Shown here piece after piece: positions 33,768-43,045 of a stretch of DNA of 64,000 nt; positions within the stretch are counted from its first letter, which is position 1; each line of letters opens with the position of its first letter. Under the pieces are notes generated by a model, which had not been told where the DNA came from, did not search any database, and saw only the letters and a list, made by a program, of their open reading frames with translations. The stretch spans positions 1 through 64,000 of the forward strand of contig DXZA01000086.1 in NCBI GenBank assembly GCA_019415525.1, read 5' to 3'. Source of the DNA: Tyzzerella sp. (GTDB lineage: Bacteria; Bacillota; Clostridia; Lachnospirales; Anaerotignaceae). A program made the position numbers and the translations under genes.

Positions 33768-34028
33768 TTATTTTACATCAAATCCTGCAAGTTTTGCCAT
33801 TTCTAATATAGAAGCTTTAGAAACCTTTTTGCCTTTATAGTCAATAAGGTCATCCATGCTTCCTGTAAAAATGTCAGCAGGTTCATACTTTTTAAGTATT
33901 ACTTTTTCATCATCAACAAAAATTTCAAGGGCATCCTTTACATTAATGTTAAGATTTCTTCTAAGTTCGATTGGTAAAACAACTCTACCAAGCTCGTCTA
34001 CCTTTCTTACAATACCGGTTGACTTCAT
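33768..34028 (-). CDS. AbrB/SpoVT-type transition-state regulator
   Basis: 86 residues. The N-terminal swapped-hairpin DNA-binding domain (MKSTGIVRKVDELGRVVLPIELRRNLNI) is typical of AbrB and SpoVT proteins. The C-terminal half, about 35 residues, is short, closer to AbrB than SpoVT. ATG 34028 is chosen because AGGAGG lies 6 bases before it; the longer frame has no site. Such regulators govern exit from growth and sporulation, which fits the neighbourhood; targets are not known. Confidence 0.88.
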   Translation of the reverse strand: MKSTGIVRKVDELGRVVLPIELRRNLNINVKDALEIFVDDEKVILKKYEPADIFTGSMDDLIDYKGKKVSKASILEMAKLAGFDVK

Positions 34029-34201
34029 AAAAAACCTCCTAAAAATATTACCTAAAACCAATTAAACGCTATAAAGATAACATAATTTCTTTAAAAAGTC
34101 AATATTTAGGGAAAAATGTTAAAAAATTTTTATTGTTTTAAGTGTTAAAACATGATAAGTTGCATAAATTTTAAGTAAGTTGAATTTGGAGTGATAAAAA
34201 T

Positions 34202-34798
34202 ATGCTAAATTTTATATGGGGTAGTTTTATAATATGTGGTATAGTTTTTTCTGTTATAACTGGTAAAAGTGATACAGTAACAGACTCTTTATTGTCTGGA
34301 GGTAAGGAAGCAGTGACTCTTTGTATTACAATGGCAGGAGTTATTTCAATATGGACAGGCATAATGGAGATTGCAGAAAAAAGTGGAATGATAAAAGGTA
34401 TTGCAAAAAAAATGGACGGTATTATTACATATCTTTTTCCTAATATTCCTAAAGATAGTACAGTCAGAGAATACATAGCTACAAATTTTGCTGCTAATTT
34501 TTTTGGACTTGGTTGGGCTGCAACACCGGCAGGACTTTTGGCAATGGAAGAGCTTAATAATATGAATAAGCATAAAGATATTGCTAGTGACGATATGTGT
34601 ATGTTTATGATAGTAAACACATCATCACTACAACTTGTTACTATGAATATAATAGCATATAGAAGTCAATATATGTCTAATAATCCTTCAGAGATTATTT
34701 TTGCAGGTATAGTTGCAACTATTGTTTCTACATTTGCAGGAGTAGTTTTTGCAAAAATAATGGGAAGGAGAAATAAATATTGGAAAAATTCATTATAA
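34202..34798 (+). CDS. spmA: spore maturation protein A
   Basis: 198 residues, a nucleoside-recognition (Gate) membrane protein. In Bacillus, SpmA and SpmB are needed for full dehydration of the spore core. Hydrophobic helices and motifs TMAGVISIWTGIMEIAEKSGMI and ATNFAANFFGLGWAATPAGL are present. It overlaps spmB by 19 bases, so the two are co-translated. Confidence 0.92.
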   Translation: MLNFIWGSFIICGIVFSVITGKSDTVTDSLLSGGKEAVTLCITMAGVISIWTGIMEIAEKSGMIKGIAKKMDGIITYLFPNIPKDSTVREYIATNFAANFFGLGWAATPAGLLAMEELNNMNKHKDIASDDMCMFMIVNTSSLQLVTMNIIAYRSQYMSNNPSEIIFAGIVATIVSTFAGVVFAKIMGRRNKYWKNSL

Positions 34799-35307
34799 TT
34801 TCTAATCTTATAATACCTATAATAGTTTTTTCTACAGTTTTATTTGGTGCATCAAAAGGTGTTTCAATATATGAAGTGTTTATTGAAGGTGTTAAGAAGG
34901 GAATAATGACTGTTTTTGATATTGCACCAACACTTATTGCACTTATGATGTCTGTTTATATATTAAGGTCATCAGGTCTTCTTGAAATAATAGCAAAAGC
35001 TTTTATGCCATTAACTGAAATAACAGGATTTCCAGCAGAACTGATACCTCTTTGTCTTATGCGTCTTGTGTCATCATCGGCAGCAACAGGATTGCTTACT
35101 GATATATTTGCTACATATGGTCCGGATTCATTTATAGGGCGTCTTGCTTCTGTAATGATGAGTTGCACAGAAACAGTGTTTTATACGTTGTCATTATATT
35201 TTTTGCATATAAATATAAGAAAAACAAGATATACACTTGCAGGTGCTCTTGTTGCTAATTTCTTTGGTATAGTAGCTGCATTTTTTATAACAAAAGCACT
35301 TTTTTAA
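34780..35307 (+). CDS. spmB: spore maturation protein B
   Basis: 175 residues, second Gate-domain partner of SpmA. Motifs GVKKGIMTVFDIAPTLIALM, LMRLVSSSAATGLL and CTETVFYTL are typical. TTG start at 34780, 9 bases after AAGGAG and inside the spmA end. Confidence 0.92.
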   Translation: MEKFIIISNLIIPIIVFSTVLFGASKGVSIYEVFIEGVKKGIMTVFDIAPTLIALMMSVYILRSSGLLEIIAKAFMPLTEITGFPAELIPLCLMRLVSSSAATGLLTDIFATYGPDSFIGRLASVMMSCTETVFYTLSLYFLHINIRKTRYTLAGALVANFFGIVAAFFITKALF

Positions 35308-35382
35308 AAAAATATGGCACAGTATATTTTTTATGCTATAATCAGTATATGAATTTTACTCTTTTTAGGGGTGCTGATTATT

Positions 35383-36732
35383 ATGTATATTAAAAAAATA
35401 TTTATGGTAATAGCATTGGCTATTTTTATTACTGGTTGTAGCGGAGGTAATAATGATAACAATGGTTTTACAATTACTTTTGACCAGAAAACTAAATATA
35501 AAGAACAAATATACAGTCTTATGTATGATTACTACTGGAAATATGATGATACAACAGTAGAATTTTTTTCATCAACAGTGCCTGAAAATACTGAAGAAAA
35601 CAATAAATTTTTTGAAGCATCAGAAGATGTTAATTTAAACCTAAAAAAATATGCAGGTGATAGTTGTATTGTTGCAACAGCAAATCTTCAGCATTTTAAT
35701 GGTGACTATGCAGGAAGAGGTTATTTTTATTTTAATAATGATAAACTTTCAGGTGCTTATTATACATCAGAAGATACAGATGATGTATATGGCTTTGAAA
35801 CAAGAAATGTATTTTTAAATTCTCCGGCTTTTAAAGATTATGAAAGTGATTTAGAAATGGGAGATTTTAAAGAATATAAATCATATGTAGATTCTATGGG
35901 ATTTTCTGATACATCTCATAGTTCTGATGGAAGTTTTATTGCTATGTCTGTGAATGAAAAAAATCTTAACATATATAAGTATGCTAATAACAGAATGATA
36001 AAATATAAATCTGTATATCTTGCATCTGATGGTCTTGTGCCACTTTCTGCTACATTTATTGAAAACAATGATGTTGTTTCTGGAGTTGCTGTTATAATGG
36101 GGGAAATAGTAGAATCAGAAGAACATAGTCATGAAGAAACAGAAGAAATTTCTATCTCCAATAAAATTATATTCCTTAACGAAAATTTTGGAAAAACAGG
36201 GGAAGAAATGACTCTTTCAAATGGTAACTGTACATATATATTTGATGATGATAGTAAAATTGCAATAGCATCTGGTGAAAATATAGAATATTATTCAAAA
36301 GGTGAAAATGGTTGGCAAAAAGTAGAAAAATATAGACTTGGTCATTCAGCAAACCATGTTCATATTACAGATTTGGATAATGATGGAGTTAAAGAATATA
36401 TAATGACAGATGGTTTTGACCTTTATATGTATAGAAAAACATTAATGGGCTATATAAATATATGGCGTACACATATAACTGTTGAAAATTTTACAGGGTA
36501 TATATATTCCGGTGACCTTAATAATGATGGTATAAAAGAAATATATATAAGTGATATTACAGGAACAGCTGTAAGATATGTATTAACCGAAAAAGGATTA
36601 ATAACAAGAAATGATGATATTGAATATGGAAATAATATATATGCAGGAGATTTTAACAGTGATGGAAAAGATGATTATATAAAAATGTTCTTTGGTGAAA
36701 AGGTAGAGCAATCTATGCTTATACAGCAGTAA
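35383..36732 (+). CDS. hypothetical lipoprotein with FG-GAP-like repeats
   Basis: 449 residues. Lipoprotein signal ending in ITGC, then a large region of unknown fold. Near the C-terminus three calcium-binding-like repeats appear: DLDNDGVKEYI, DLNNDGIKEIYI and DFNSDGKDDYI (about 330-440), as in FG-GAP/VCBS propeller proteins. A His/Glu-rich stretch (E-E-H-S-H-E-E-T-E-E, about 243) could bind metal. ATG 35383 is used: AGGGGTG precedes it, while a GTG at 35371 lies within that site. Probably a surface protein. It ends 18 bases before tadA. Confidence 0.72.
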   Translation: MYIKKIFMVIALAIFITGCSGGNNDNNGFTITFDQKTKYKEQIYSLMYDYYWKYDDTTVEFFSSTVPENTEENNKFFEASEDVNLNLKKYAGDSCIVATANLQHFNGDYAGRGYFYFNNDKLSGAYYTSEDTDDVYGFETRNVFLNSPAFKDYESDLEMGDFKEYKSYVDSMGFSDTSHSSDGSFIAMSVNEKNLNIYKYANNRMIKYKSVYLASDGLVPLSATFIENNDVVSGVAVIMGEIVESEEHSHEETEEISISNKIIFLNENFGKTGEEMTLSNGNCTYIFDDDSKIAIASGENIEYYSKGENGWQKVEKYRLGHSANHVHITDLDNDGVKEYIMTDGFDLYMYRKTLMGYINIWRTHITVENFTGYIYSGDLNNDGIKEIYISDITGTAVRYVLTEKGLITRNDDIEYGNNIYAGDFNSDGKDDYIKMFFGEKVEQSMLIQQ

Positions 36733-36750
36733 GTTTTTTTGAGGTGTTTT

Positions 36751-37242
36751 ATGAATGATGAATATTATATGAGAGAGGCTTTAAAAGAGGCTAAAAAAGC
36801 CTATGAAATAGATGAAGTACCAATAGGTGCTGTAATGGTACGTAATGGTGAAATTATAGCTAGAGGTTATAATAAAAGAAATACAATGAAAAATCCTCTT
36901 TATCATGCAGAAATAGAAATTATAAATGAAGCCTCAAAGGAAGTTAATGACTGGCGTCTTGAGGATTGTACACTTTATGTTACAGTTGAACCTTGTCCTA
37001 TGTGTGCTGGTGCTATTGTACAAGCGAGAATTCCAAAAGTTGTTTTTGGAACAAGAAATAAAAAAGCAGGTTGTGCAGGTTCTGTACTTGATGTTTTAAA
37101 TGAACCTAAGTTAAATCATCAAGTTGATGTTATAGAAGGTGTTCTTGAGTATGAATGCAGTGAAATTATGAGTACCTTTTTTAGAGAATTTAGAAAAAGA
37201 ATGAAAGAAAAGAAAGAAGGGGAAAAATGTGGCTGTATTTAA
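36751..37242 (+). CDS. tadA: tRNA adenosine(34) deaminase
   Basis: 163 residues. It converts A34 of tRNA-Arg(ACG) to inosine. Zinc ligands and catalytic Glu are His52-Ala-Glu54 and P-C82-P-M-C85. Start at ATG 36751, 4 bases after GAGGTG. The C-terminal 15 residues are highly charged with a C-G-C end, and the last 14 bases overlap the next gene. Confidence 0.93.
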   Translation: MNDEYYMREALKEAKKAYEIDEVPIGAVMVRNGEIIARGYNKRNTMKNPLYHAEIEIINEASKEVNDWRLEDCTLYVTVEPCPMCAGAIVQARIPKVVFGTRNKKAGCAGSVLDVLNEPKLNHQVDVIEGVLEYECSEIMSTFFREFRKRMKEKKEGEKCGCI

Positions 37243-37888
37243 TAAAATTGATTTTGATAATTGGGAAAGAAAAGAATACTATAATTACTATATAAATTTT
37301 TTAAAATGTAGATATAGTATGACTGTAAACATTGATATAACAAAGTTTCTTTCAGTTTGCAAAGAAAGAAATATAAAGTTTTTTAACGGCTTTATGTATA
37401 GTATATTAAAGGTTGTAAATAACCATAAAGAATTTAGAATGGCAACAGATAAAGAAGGAAATTTAGGTTATTGGGAAAATGTTTTGCCTTCTTATACAAT
37501 ATTTCATAAAGATACAGAAACTTTTTCTGATATATGGACTGAGTACAATGATGATTTTTCTGTATTTTATAAAGATACATTAAATGATATGGAAAAATAT
37601 AAAGATGTTCATAAGGTTAAGGCAAAAGAAAATTTTCCTCCTAATACTTGTCCTATATCTAGTGTTCCTTGGATTTCATTTTCCGGTTATGGTATAGATG
37701 TACCTGTGGAATCACCTATGATTATACCTATATTTACATTTGGAAAATATTTTGAAGAAAATAAAAAAATAAAAGTTCCGCTTTCTGTATATGTTCATCA
37801 TGCAGTAGCTGATGGTTTTCATGTATCAAGACTTTTCAATGAAATACAGGAATTATGTGATAATTGTGAAAATTGGCTTTATAAATAA
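37229..37888 (+). CDS. chloramphenicol acetyltransferase-family protein (CatA-like)
   Basis: 219 residues, the length of classical trimeric CAT enzymes. The active-site stretch is H-H-A-V-A-D-G-F-H (190-198), with the catalytic His191 and structural Asp195 kept; classical enzymes mostly have Cys where this has Ala194. The CAT-like FNGFMYSILKVVNNHKEFRM and ISSVPWISFSGYGID segments are also present. GTG start 7 bases after GAAGGGG, inside the end of tadA. Codon use is like the neighbours, so it looks resident and not recently gained. Whether it acetylates chloramphenicol is unknown. Confidence 0.82.
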   Translation: MAVFNKIDFDNWERKEYYNYYINFLKCRYSMTVNIDITKFLSVCKERNIKFFNGFMYSILKVVNNHKEFRMATDKEGNLGYWENVLPSYTIFHKDTETFSDIWTEYNDDFSVFYKDTLNDMEKYKDVHKVKAKENFPPNTCPISSVPWISFSGYGIDVPVESPMIIPIFTFGKYFEENKKIKVPLSVYVHHAVADGFHVSRLFNEIQELCDNCENWLYK

Positions 37889-37923
37889 GTATTAATTTGT
37901 CATTAACTGTAATATTAATATTA

Positions 37924-37952
37924 TTGACAGAAAGGCTTAAAACAGTTATACT
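37924..37952 (+). promoter_or_regulatory. ffs: promoter of SRP RNA
   Basis: TTGACA (37924-37929), 17 bp, TATACT (37947-37952). The RNA would begin near 37959 and be trimmed to the mature end at about 37982. Confidence 0.75.
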
Positions 37953-37981
37953 TATTAGCGTTACTAAAGTTTATAAAATTT

Positions 37982-38245
37982 CTGTGCTAGCCGGGGCGGT
38001 AGCGGTGCCCTGTACTCTCAATCCGCTATAGTGAGGGTGACGCCTACTCTAGGCTTTTTCAGGTTAGAGCCTGCCCTTTTGCGGTGGTGTTGATGTCTGA
38101 GTCTTGTGCAACAGCAACCTGTGAACCGTGTCAGGTCCGGAAGGAAGCAGCACTAAGCAGCCCCTGTTGTGTGCCGCAAGGTCGCTTGGGCTGAGTCACC
38201 AAGATTGGTTACGTCTGGTTTGGACTGTCGAAAGTAGGTGCACAG
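37982..38245 (+). ncRNA. ffs: signal recognition particle RNA, long bacterial type
   Basis: About 264 bases. The ends CTGTGC and GCACAG pair. The conserved S-domain hairpin is present (GTCAGGTCCGGAAGGAAGCA around 38129, with the GGAA tetraloop and asymmetric loop), and the 5' part (GCCGGGGCGGTAGCGGTG) forms the Alu-like domain. Bacilli and Clostridia have this long form, while E. coli has only the S domain. Partner protein genes ffh and ylxM are not in the window. Confidence 0.95.
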
Positions 38246-38272
38246 ATTTTTAATTATATAAAGATTATTTAT

Positions 38273-38316
38273 TGCCATATGTTTGTGAAATATCATAAAT
38301 ATATGGCATTTTTAAA
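38273..38316 (+). terminator. terminator of SRP RNA
   Basis: Stem TGCCATAT / ATATGGCA with a loop of about 20 bases and TTTTT. It lies 30 bases beyond the mature SRP RNA end. Confidence 0.55.
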
Positions 38317-38339
38317 GTTTAAAAGGAGTGTGAATATTT

Positions 38340-39185
38340 TTGGAAATAATAGAAATTATAAAAGCCATTATTCTTGGTATTGTTGAGGGTATTACTGAAT
38401 GGTTACCAATAAGTAGTACAGGGCATATGATACTTGTTGATGAGTTTCTTTCTCTTAATACAAGTGATGCATTTAAAGATTTATTTTTTGTAGTAATACA
38501 GCTTGGTGCAATTCTTGCAGTAGTTGTAATGTATTGGAAAAGACTTATTCCTTTTTCTTTTAAACGAGGTTTTAGACTTGATAATGAAAAAATATCAATG
38601 TGGTTTAAAATACTTGTAGCTTCAATACCAGCCGGTGTTATAGGTATACTTTTTGATGATGTTTTTACAGCACTTTTTTATAATTATCAAACAGTAGCAA
38701 TAATGCTTATTATATTTGGTATACTTTTTATAGTGATTGAAAATAAAAATAAACATCATCGTCCAAGAGTAAATAGTATATCAAGAATAAATTATCCACT
38801 TGCTTTTGCAATAGGTGTTTTTCAGCTTATAGCAGCCGTTTTTCCAGGTACATCTCGTTCTGGAGCAACAATAGTAGGAGCACTTATGCTTGGAGTTTCA
38901 AGAACTGTTGCTGCTGAATTTACATTTTTCCTTGCTATACCTGCTATGTTTGGTGCAAGTGCATTAAAATTAGTTAAATTTTTTATGGCAGGTCAAGTTA
39001 TGACAGGTGGAGAAGTAGGGATTTTAGTAGTAGGTATGGTAGTTGCTTTTATTGTTTCTATAATAGCTATACGTTTCCTTATGAGTTACATAAAGAAAAA
39101 TGATTTTAAAGTTTTTGGTTGGTACAGAATAATACTTGGTATAATAGTACTTGTTTATTTTGCAATTACAAATTTTATAGCATAA
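38340..39185 (+). CDS. uppP: undecaprenyl-diphosphate phosphatase (BacA type)
   Basis: 281 residues, integral membrane. It recycles undecaprenyl diphosphate to the monophosphate carrier needed for wall synthesis. The two signature segments are GIVEGITEWLPISSTGHM (N-terminal) and FPGTSRSGATI (middle). TTG start, 11 bases after AAGGAG. Resistance to bacitracin is a known effect of the family when highly expressed. Confidence 0.95.
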   Translation: MEIIEIIKAIILGIVEGITEWLPISSTGHMILVDEFLSLNTSDAFKDLFFVVIQLGAILAVVVMYWKRLIPFSFKRGFRLDNEKISMWFKILVASIPAGVIGILFDDVFTALFYNYQTVAIMLIIFGILFIVIENKNKHHRPRVNSISRINYPLAFAIGVFQLIAAVFPGTSRSGATIVGALMLGVSRTVAAEFTFFLAIPAMFGASALKLVKFFMAGQVMTGGEVGILVVGMVVAFIVSIIAIRFLMSYIKKNDFKVFGWYRIILGIIVLVYFAITNFIA

Positions 39186-39217
39186 AAAATGCCGGTTTTT
39201 AAACCGGCTTTTTTATT
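39185..39217. terminator. bidirectional terminator
   Basis: Hairpin ATGCCGGTTT / AAACCGGC plus T run between uppP and the convergent DUF362 gene. Confidence 0.85.
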
Positions 39218-39221
39218 TTTA

Positions 39222-40328
39222 TCAAATTTTTATAAGTTCATATTCTTGTGTACCAAGTCCAAGTTTTTCAGCATGAGTAAGCTGTGATTTCCAGTTTGTT
39301 TCAGGATGATTATCACAGAAATGGTCACCATGAATATGTTCTGAAATAGCAAGACGACTTCCTGGTGTAACAGGCTGGTTATTTACAGCATCTGCACAGG
39401 CTTTATCAAGTGCAACAGGGTCAAATGATGCAAACATTCCAACGTCTGGAACAATAGGAAGGTCATTTTCAGCATGACAATCACAATATGGAGAAACGTC
39501 AATAACAAGACTTATATGGAAGTGTGGGCGATTTCTTATAACGGCTGCTGTATATTCTGCCATTTTACAGTTTAATATATCGTTTGATTCATCATTTAAT
39601 GTTTTTATTGCATCGACAGGACAGACACCTACACAACGTCCACAACCAAGACATTTATTAGTATCGATAGAAGCTTTTTTATTTGTTATTGTTATTGCAC
39701 TATGAGCACAATTTTTTATACAAGAACCACAACCAATACATTTTTTTTCTTTTACAAATGGTTTACCGGCATTGTGCATTTCCATTTTACCTGCTCTTGA
39801 ACCACAACCCATACCAAGATTTTTAATTGCACCACCAAAACCTGTTGCTTCGTGACCTTTAAAATGGTTAAGAGATATAACAATATCAGCATCCATTATA
39901 GCACGACCGATTTTTGCTTCTTTAACATATTCACCATCAGGAACAGGAACATATGCCTCATCAGTACCTTTTATACCATCTGCAATAATTACATGGCAAC
40001 CTGTTGAGAATGGAGAATATCCATTTTCATAAGCTGCATCTAAATGGTCAAGGGCATTTTTTCTTCTTCCAACATAGAGTGTATTACAATCTGTAAGAAA
40101 TGGTTTTCCACCAAGGTCTTTTATAACATCAATAACAGCCTTTGCATAATTTGGACGAAGATAAGCAAGATTTCCAGGCTCTCCAAAGTGTATTTTTATA
40201 GCAACATATTTTTTATCAAAATCTATTGTTTCTATACCGGCTGCTTTAATAAGTCTTTGTATTTTTTGAAGAAGATTTTCTTTAAATGTTGTATGCATAT
40301 CAGTATAATAAACTTTTGCTTTTTCCAT
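39222..40328 (-). CDS. DUF362 protein with two 4Fe-4S clusters
   Basis: 368 residues. The DUF362 core, with H-F-G-E-P-G-N and N-H-F-K-G-H-E-A-T-G-F-G-G motifs, is interrupted at about 185-250 by a ferredoxin-like pair, CIGCGSCIKNC and CLGCGRCVGVCP, giving two 4Fe-4S clusters. Biochemical role unknown; the family is common in anaerobes and thought to do electron transfer. ATG 40328 is chosen, 7 bases after GGGGGT; an upstream ATG (40343) would precede that site. Monocistronic. Confidence 0.88.
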   Translation of the reverse strand: MEKAKVYYTDMHTTFKENLLQKIQRLIKAAGIETIDFDKKYVAIKIHFGEPGNLAYLRPNYAKAVIDVIKDLGGKPFLTDCNTLYVGRRKNALDHLDAAYENGYSPFSTGCHVIIADGIKGTDEAYVPVPDGEYVKEAKIGRAIMDADIVISLNHFKGHEATGFGGAIKNLGMGCGSRAGKMEMHNAGKPFVKEKKCIGCGSCIKNCAHSAITITNKKASIDTNKCLGCGRCVGVCPVDAIKTLNDESNDILNCKMAEYTAAVIRNRPHFHISLVIDVSPYCDCHAENDLPIVPDVGMFASFDPVALDKACADAVNNQPVTPGSRLAISEHIHGDHFCDNHPETNWKSQLTHAEKLGLGTQEYELIKI

Positions 40329-40413
40329 TTTTATTACCCCCATATTATAATTTATGATATTATATTAATTATAAAATATTTGATATTTTAGGTCAATGAA
40401 AGAGGTGTTAATT

Positions 40414-41232
40414 TTGAAAATCAGAGTTCTTACTGATAATTATGTACCATACAGTACTCCTTTTTGCGGTGAACATGGTGCTTCATATTTTGTAGAAGAT
40501 AATGACGGTACAAAAATACTTATGGATATGGGAAAAACTGATGTATTTATACAAAATGCCTTAAAAATGGGTATTGATGTTACAGAGGCTAATAAAATAA
40601 CTTTTTCTCATGGACATTATGACCATACATGGGGACTTCAGCATTTTATAGAAGCAGCAAAAGAAAAAACAAAAAATATTGAAATGGTTGTTCACCCATT
40701 ACTTTTTGATGAAAAAAATGAACATGGTAGAGATATTGGTATAAATACAACTGCTGAAGATGTTAAGAAGCATTTTAAACTTACACTTACAAGAGAACCT
40801 TATAAATTAAGTGAAAATATAACTTATCTTGGAGAAATAAAAAGAAGATTTGATTTTGAAAATAAAGTTCCTCTTGGAGAAACAGTCCATAATGGTGAAA
40901 AGCATGATGACTTTATATATGATGACTCTGCTATGGTATACAAAAATAATGAAGGTATATATATAATTACAGGTTGTTCTCATAGTGGTATATGTAATAT
41001 TGTTGAACAGGCTAAAGAAGTTTCTGGAGAGGAAAATATTTTAGGTATAATAGGTGGTTTCCATCTTATAGAAAAAAATGAACAGCTTTATAAAACTATA
41101 GAATATCTTGATAAATGCAATATAAAAGAATTTTATCCTGGTCATTGTACATCATATGATGCACGCTTTGAAATGAGTAAAAAACTTGATGTAAAAGTTC
41201 TTTCTGTTGGATTGGAAGTTTTTTGTAAGTAA
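40414..41232 (+). CDS. MBL-fold metallo-hydrolase
   Basis: 272 residues. Metal-binding motif SHGHYDHTWG (H-x-H-x-D-H), then ITGCSHSG, GGFHLI and PGHCT later, as in clostridial MBL proteins of the RNase Z/ELAC-unrelated 7,8-dihydropterin-synthase-like group (MptA/Tfh type). Substrate unknown. Start at TTG 40414, 6 bases after GAGGTG; the upstream in-frame ATG (40396) would place that site within the gene. Confidence 0.85.
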   Translation: MKIRVLTDNYVPYSTPFCGEHGASYFVEDNDGTKILMDMGKTDVFIQNALKMGIDVTEANKITFSHGHYDHTWGLQHFIEAAKEKTKNIEMVVHPLLFDEKNEHGRDIGINTTAEDVKKHFKLTLTREPYKLSENITYLGEIKRRFDFENKVPLGETVHNGEKHDDFIYDDSAMVYKNNEGIYIITGCSHSGICNIVEQAKEVSGEENILGIIGGFHLIEKNEQLYKTIEYLDKCNIKEFYPGHCTSYDARFEMSKKLDVKVLSVGLEVFCK

Positions 41233-41236
41233 GTCA

Positions 41237-41265
41237 TTGACAAATGTATTTTTGATATGTATAAT
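41237..41265 (+). promoter_or_regulatory. promoter of the T-box/trpB2 transcript
   Basis: TTGACA (41237-41242), 17 bp with TG before the -10, TATAAT (41260-41265). Close to consensus. Confidence 0.8.
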
Positions 41266-41274
41266 CAAATCAAA

Positions 41275-41540
41275 CCGATGATTAAGAGTAGTAGATTTAT
41301 TCTGATGTTAAAGAGAGCCGTTGATGGTGGAAATACGGTACAAAGGAATACTTTGAATGGACTTATGAGGGCAGATGCGAAATTTTTTAAAAGTAGTTTC
41401 TGACGGGAACTTCACCCGTTATAAAGGAAGTGCATTTTGTTGAATGTAGAGAAAGAGGGTTTTTTTAAAAACCAAGAAGAGTGGTACCGCAGAGGATAAT
41501 GCCTTTGTCTCTTGTATAGGGAGACGAAGGCTTTTTTTTA
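41275..41540 (+). promoter_or_regulatory. T-box leader, tryptophan specifier
   Basis: Stem I contains AGAGAGCCG and the GAATGGAC specifier loop, so codon TGG (41358-41360) reads tRNA-Trp. The T-box sequence GAGTGGTACCGCAG (41480-41493) is followed by terminator GCCTTTGTCTC / GAGACGAAGGC and a run of eight T (41501-41538). Uncharged tRNA-Trp should pair with the T-box bulge and allow readthrough into trpB2 when tryptophan is short. Confidence 0.92.
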
Positions 41541-41591
41541 TTCTGCAATATAGTTTTTATAGTATAAGAAAAGATGAGAGGAGAATTTATT

Positions 41592-42956
41592 ATGGCAAAA
41601 ATTCCACACAGACTTTATTTATCAGAGGAGCAAATACCAAAACAATGGTATAATCTTAGAGCAGATATGAAAGAGCAACCAGAGCCTCTTCTTAATCCTG
41701 CTACATTAAAGCCTGCAACAATAGATGACCTTACACCAGTTTTTTGTAAGGAACTTGCAAAACAAGAACTTGACGCAACAACAAGATATATAGATATTCC
41801 AGAAGAAGTGCAAGAGATGTATAAAGTATATCGTCCATCACCTCTTATAAGAGCATATAATCTTGAAAAGGCTCTTGATACACCTGCAAAAATATATTAC
41901 AAATTTGAGGGTAATAATACATCTGGAAGTCATAAACTTAATTCAGCAATAGCACAGGCTTATTATGCTAAAAAAGAAGGTCTTACATCAGTTACAACAG
42001 AAACAGGTGCAGGACAATGGGGAACAGCTCTTTCAGAGGCTTGTTCATATTTTGGTCTTGACCTTACTGTTTATATGGTTAAAGGTTCATATATACAAAA
42101 ACCTTTTAGAAAAGCCGTTATGCAGACTTTTGGCGGAAATGTAATACCAAGCCCAAGTAATACAACAGAAGCAGGAAGAAAAATTCTTGAAAAAAATCCT
42201 GATACAACAGGAAGCCTTGGCTGTGCTATTTCAGAAGCTGTTGAAACTGCTGTTACAACTCCTAATTGTCGTTATGTTTTAGGTTCAGTATTAAATCAAG
42301 TACTTCTTCATCAGTCAATAATAGGTCTTGAAACAAAGATTGCTATGGAAATGCTTGGAGAATATCCTGATGTTGTAATAGGTTGTGCTGGTGGCGGTTC
42401 AAATCTTGGTGGACTTATAGGTCCTTTTATGCAAGATAAATTAACAGGAAAAGCAAACCCAAGAATAGTTGCTGTTGAACCTGCATCTTGTCCATCTCTT
42501 ACAAGAGGTAAATATGCTTATGATTTCTGTGATACAGGTAAAATAACTCCTATGGCTAAAATGTATACTCTTGGCTGCGGATTTATACCTTCTGCAAACC
42601 ATGCCGGAGGTCTTCGTTATCATGGTATGTCACCAATACTTTCAAAGCTTTATCATGACGGATATATGGAAGCTATTTCATATGAACAAACTAAAGTTTT
42701 TGAGGCTGCAACACTTTTTGCAAAGAAAGAAACAATACTTCCAGCTCCAGAATCTGCTCATGCAATAAAAGGTGCTATTGATGAAGCTTTAAAATGTAAA
42801 GAAACAGGAGAAGCAAAAACAATACTTTTTGGACTTACAGGAACAGGTTATTTTGATATGACAGCTTATGAAAGCTTTATGAATAAAACAATGACAGATT
42901 ATATACCAACAGATGAGGACTTAAAGAAAGGTTTTGAAAGTCTTCCTAAGATATGA
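41592..42956 (+). CDS. trpB: tryptophan synthase beta chain, TrpB2 type
   Basis: 454 residues of the longer TrpB2 (TrpB-like) group. PLP enzyme that makes tryptophan from indole and serine; PLP lysine in NTSGSHKLNSA, phosphate loop GCAGGGSNLGGL. Start ATG 41592, after AGAGGAGA; an in-frame ATG 18 bases upstream overlaps that site. No trpA or other trp gene is adjacent, so it may work with indole supplied otherwise or as a TrpB partner. Control by the tryptophan T-box supports the tryptophan role. Confidence 0.93.
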   Translation: MAKIPHRLYLSEEQIPKQWYNLRADMKEQPEPLLNPATLKPATIDDLTPVFCKELAKQELDATTRYIDIPEEVQEMYKVYRPSPLIRAYNLEKALDTPAKIYYKFEGNNTSGSHKLNSAIAQAYYAKKEGLTSVTTETGAGQWGTALSEACSYFGLDLTVYMVKGSYIQKPFRKAVMQTFGGNVIPSPSNTTEAGRKILEKNPDTTGSLGCAISEAVETAVTTPNCRYVLGSVLNQVLLHQSIIGLETKIAMEMLGEYPDVVIGCAGGGSNLGGLIGPFMQDKLTGKANPRIVAVEPASCPSLTRGKYAYDFCDTGKITPMAKMYTLGCGFIPSANHAGGLRYHGMSPILSKLYHDGYMEAISYEQTKVFEAATLFAKKETILPAPESAHAIKGAIDEALKCKETGEAKTILFGLTGTGYFDMTAYESFMNKTMTDYIPTDEDLKKGFESLPKI

Positions 42957-42966
42957 TATTTGTAGT

Positions 42967-43001
42967 AAAAGCAGTAATTTTGTTACTGCTTTTATTTTTT
43001 T
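42967..43001 (+). terminator. terminator of trpB2
   Basis: Hairpin AAAAGCAGTAA / TTACTGCTTTT plus T run. Confidence 0.85.
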
Positions 43002-43045
43002 GTTTATTTATAATATAAAACCATTATTAAGCTACTTAAAAAGCA

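Noticed and set aside
39222..40328. DUF362 ferredoxin plus MBL hydrolase as one defence or redox island
   Set aside because: The genes are divergent, separate, and of families common in anaerobic core genomes; no mobile signs.
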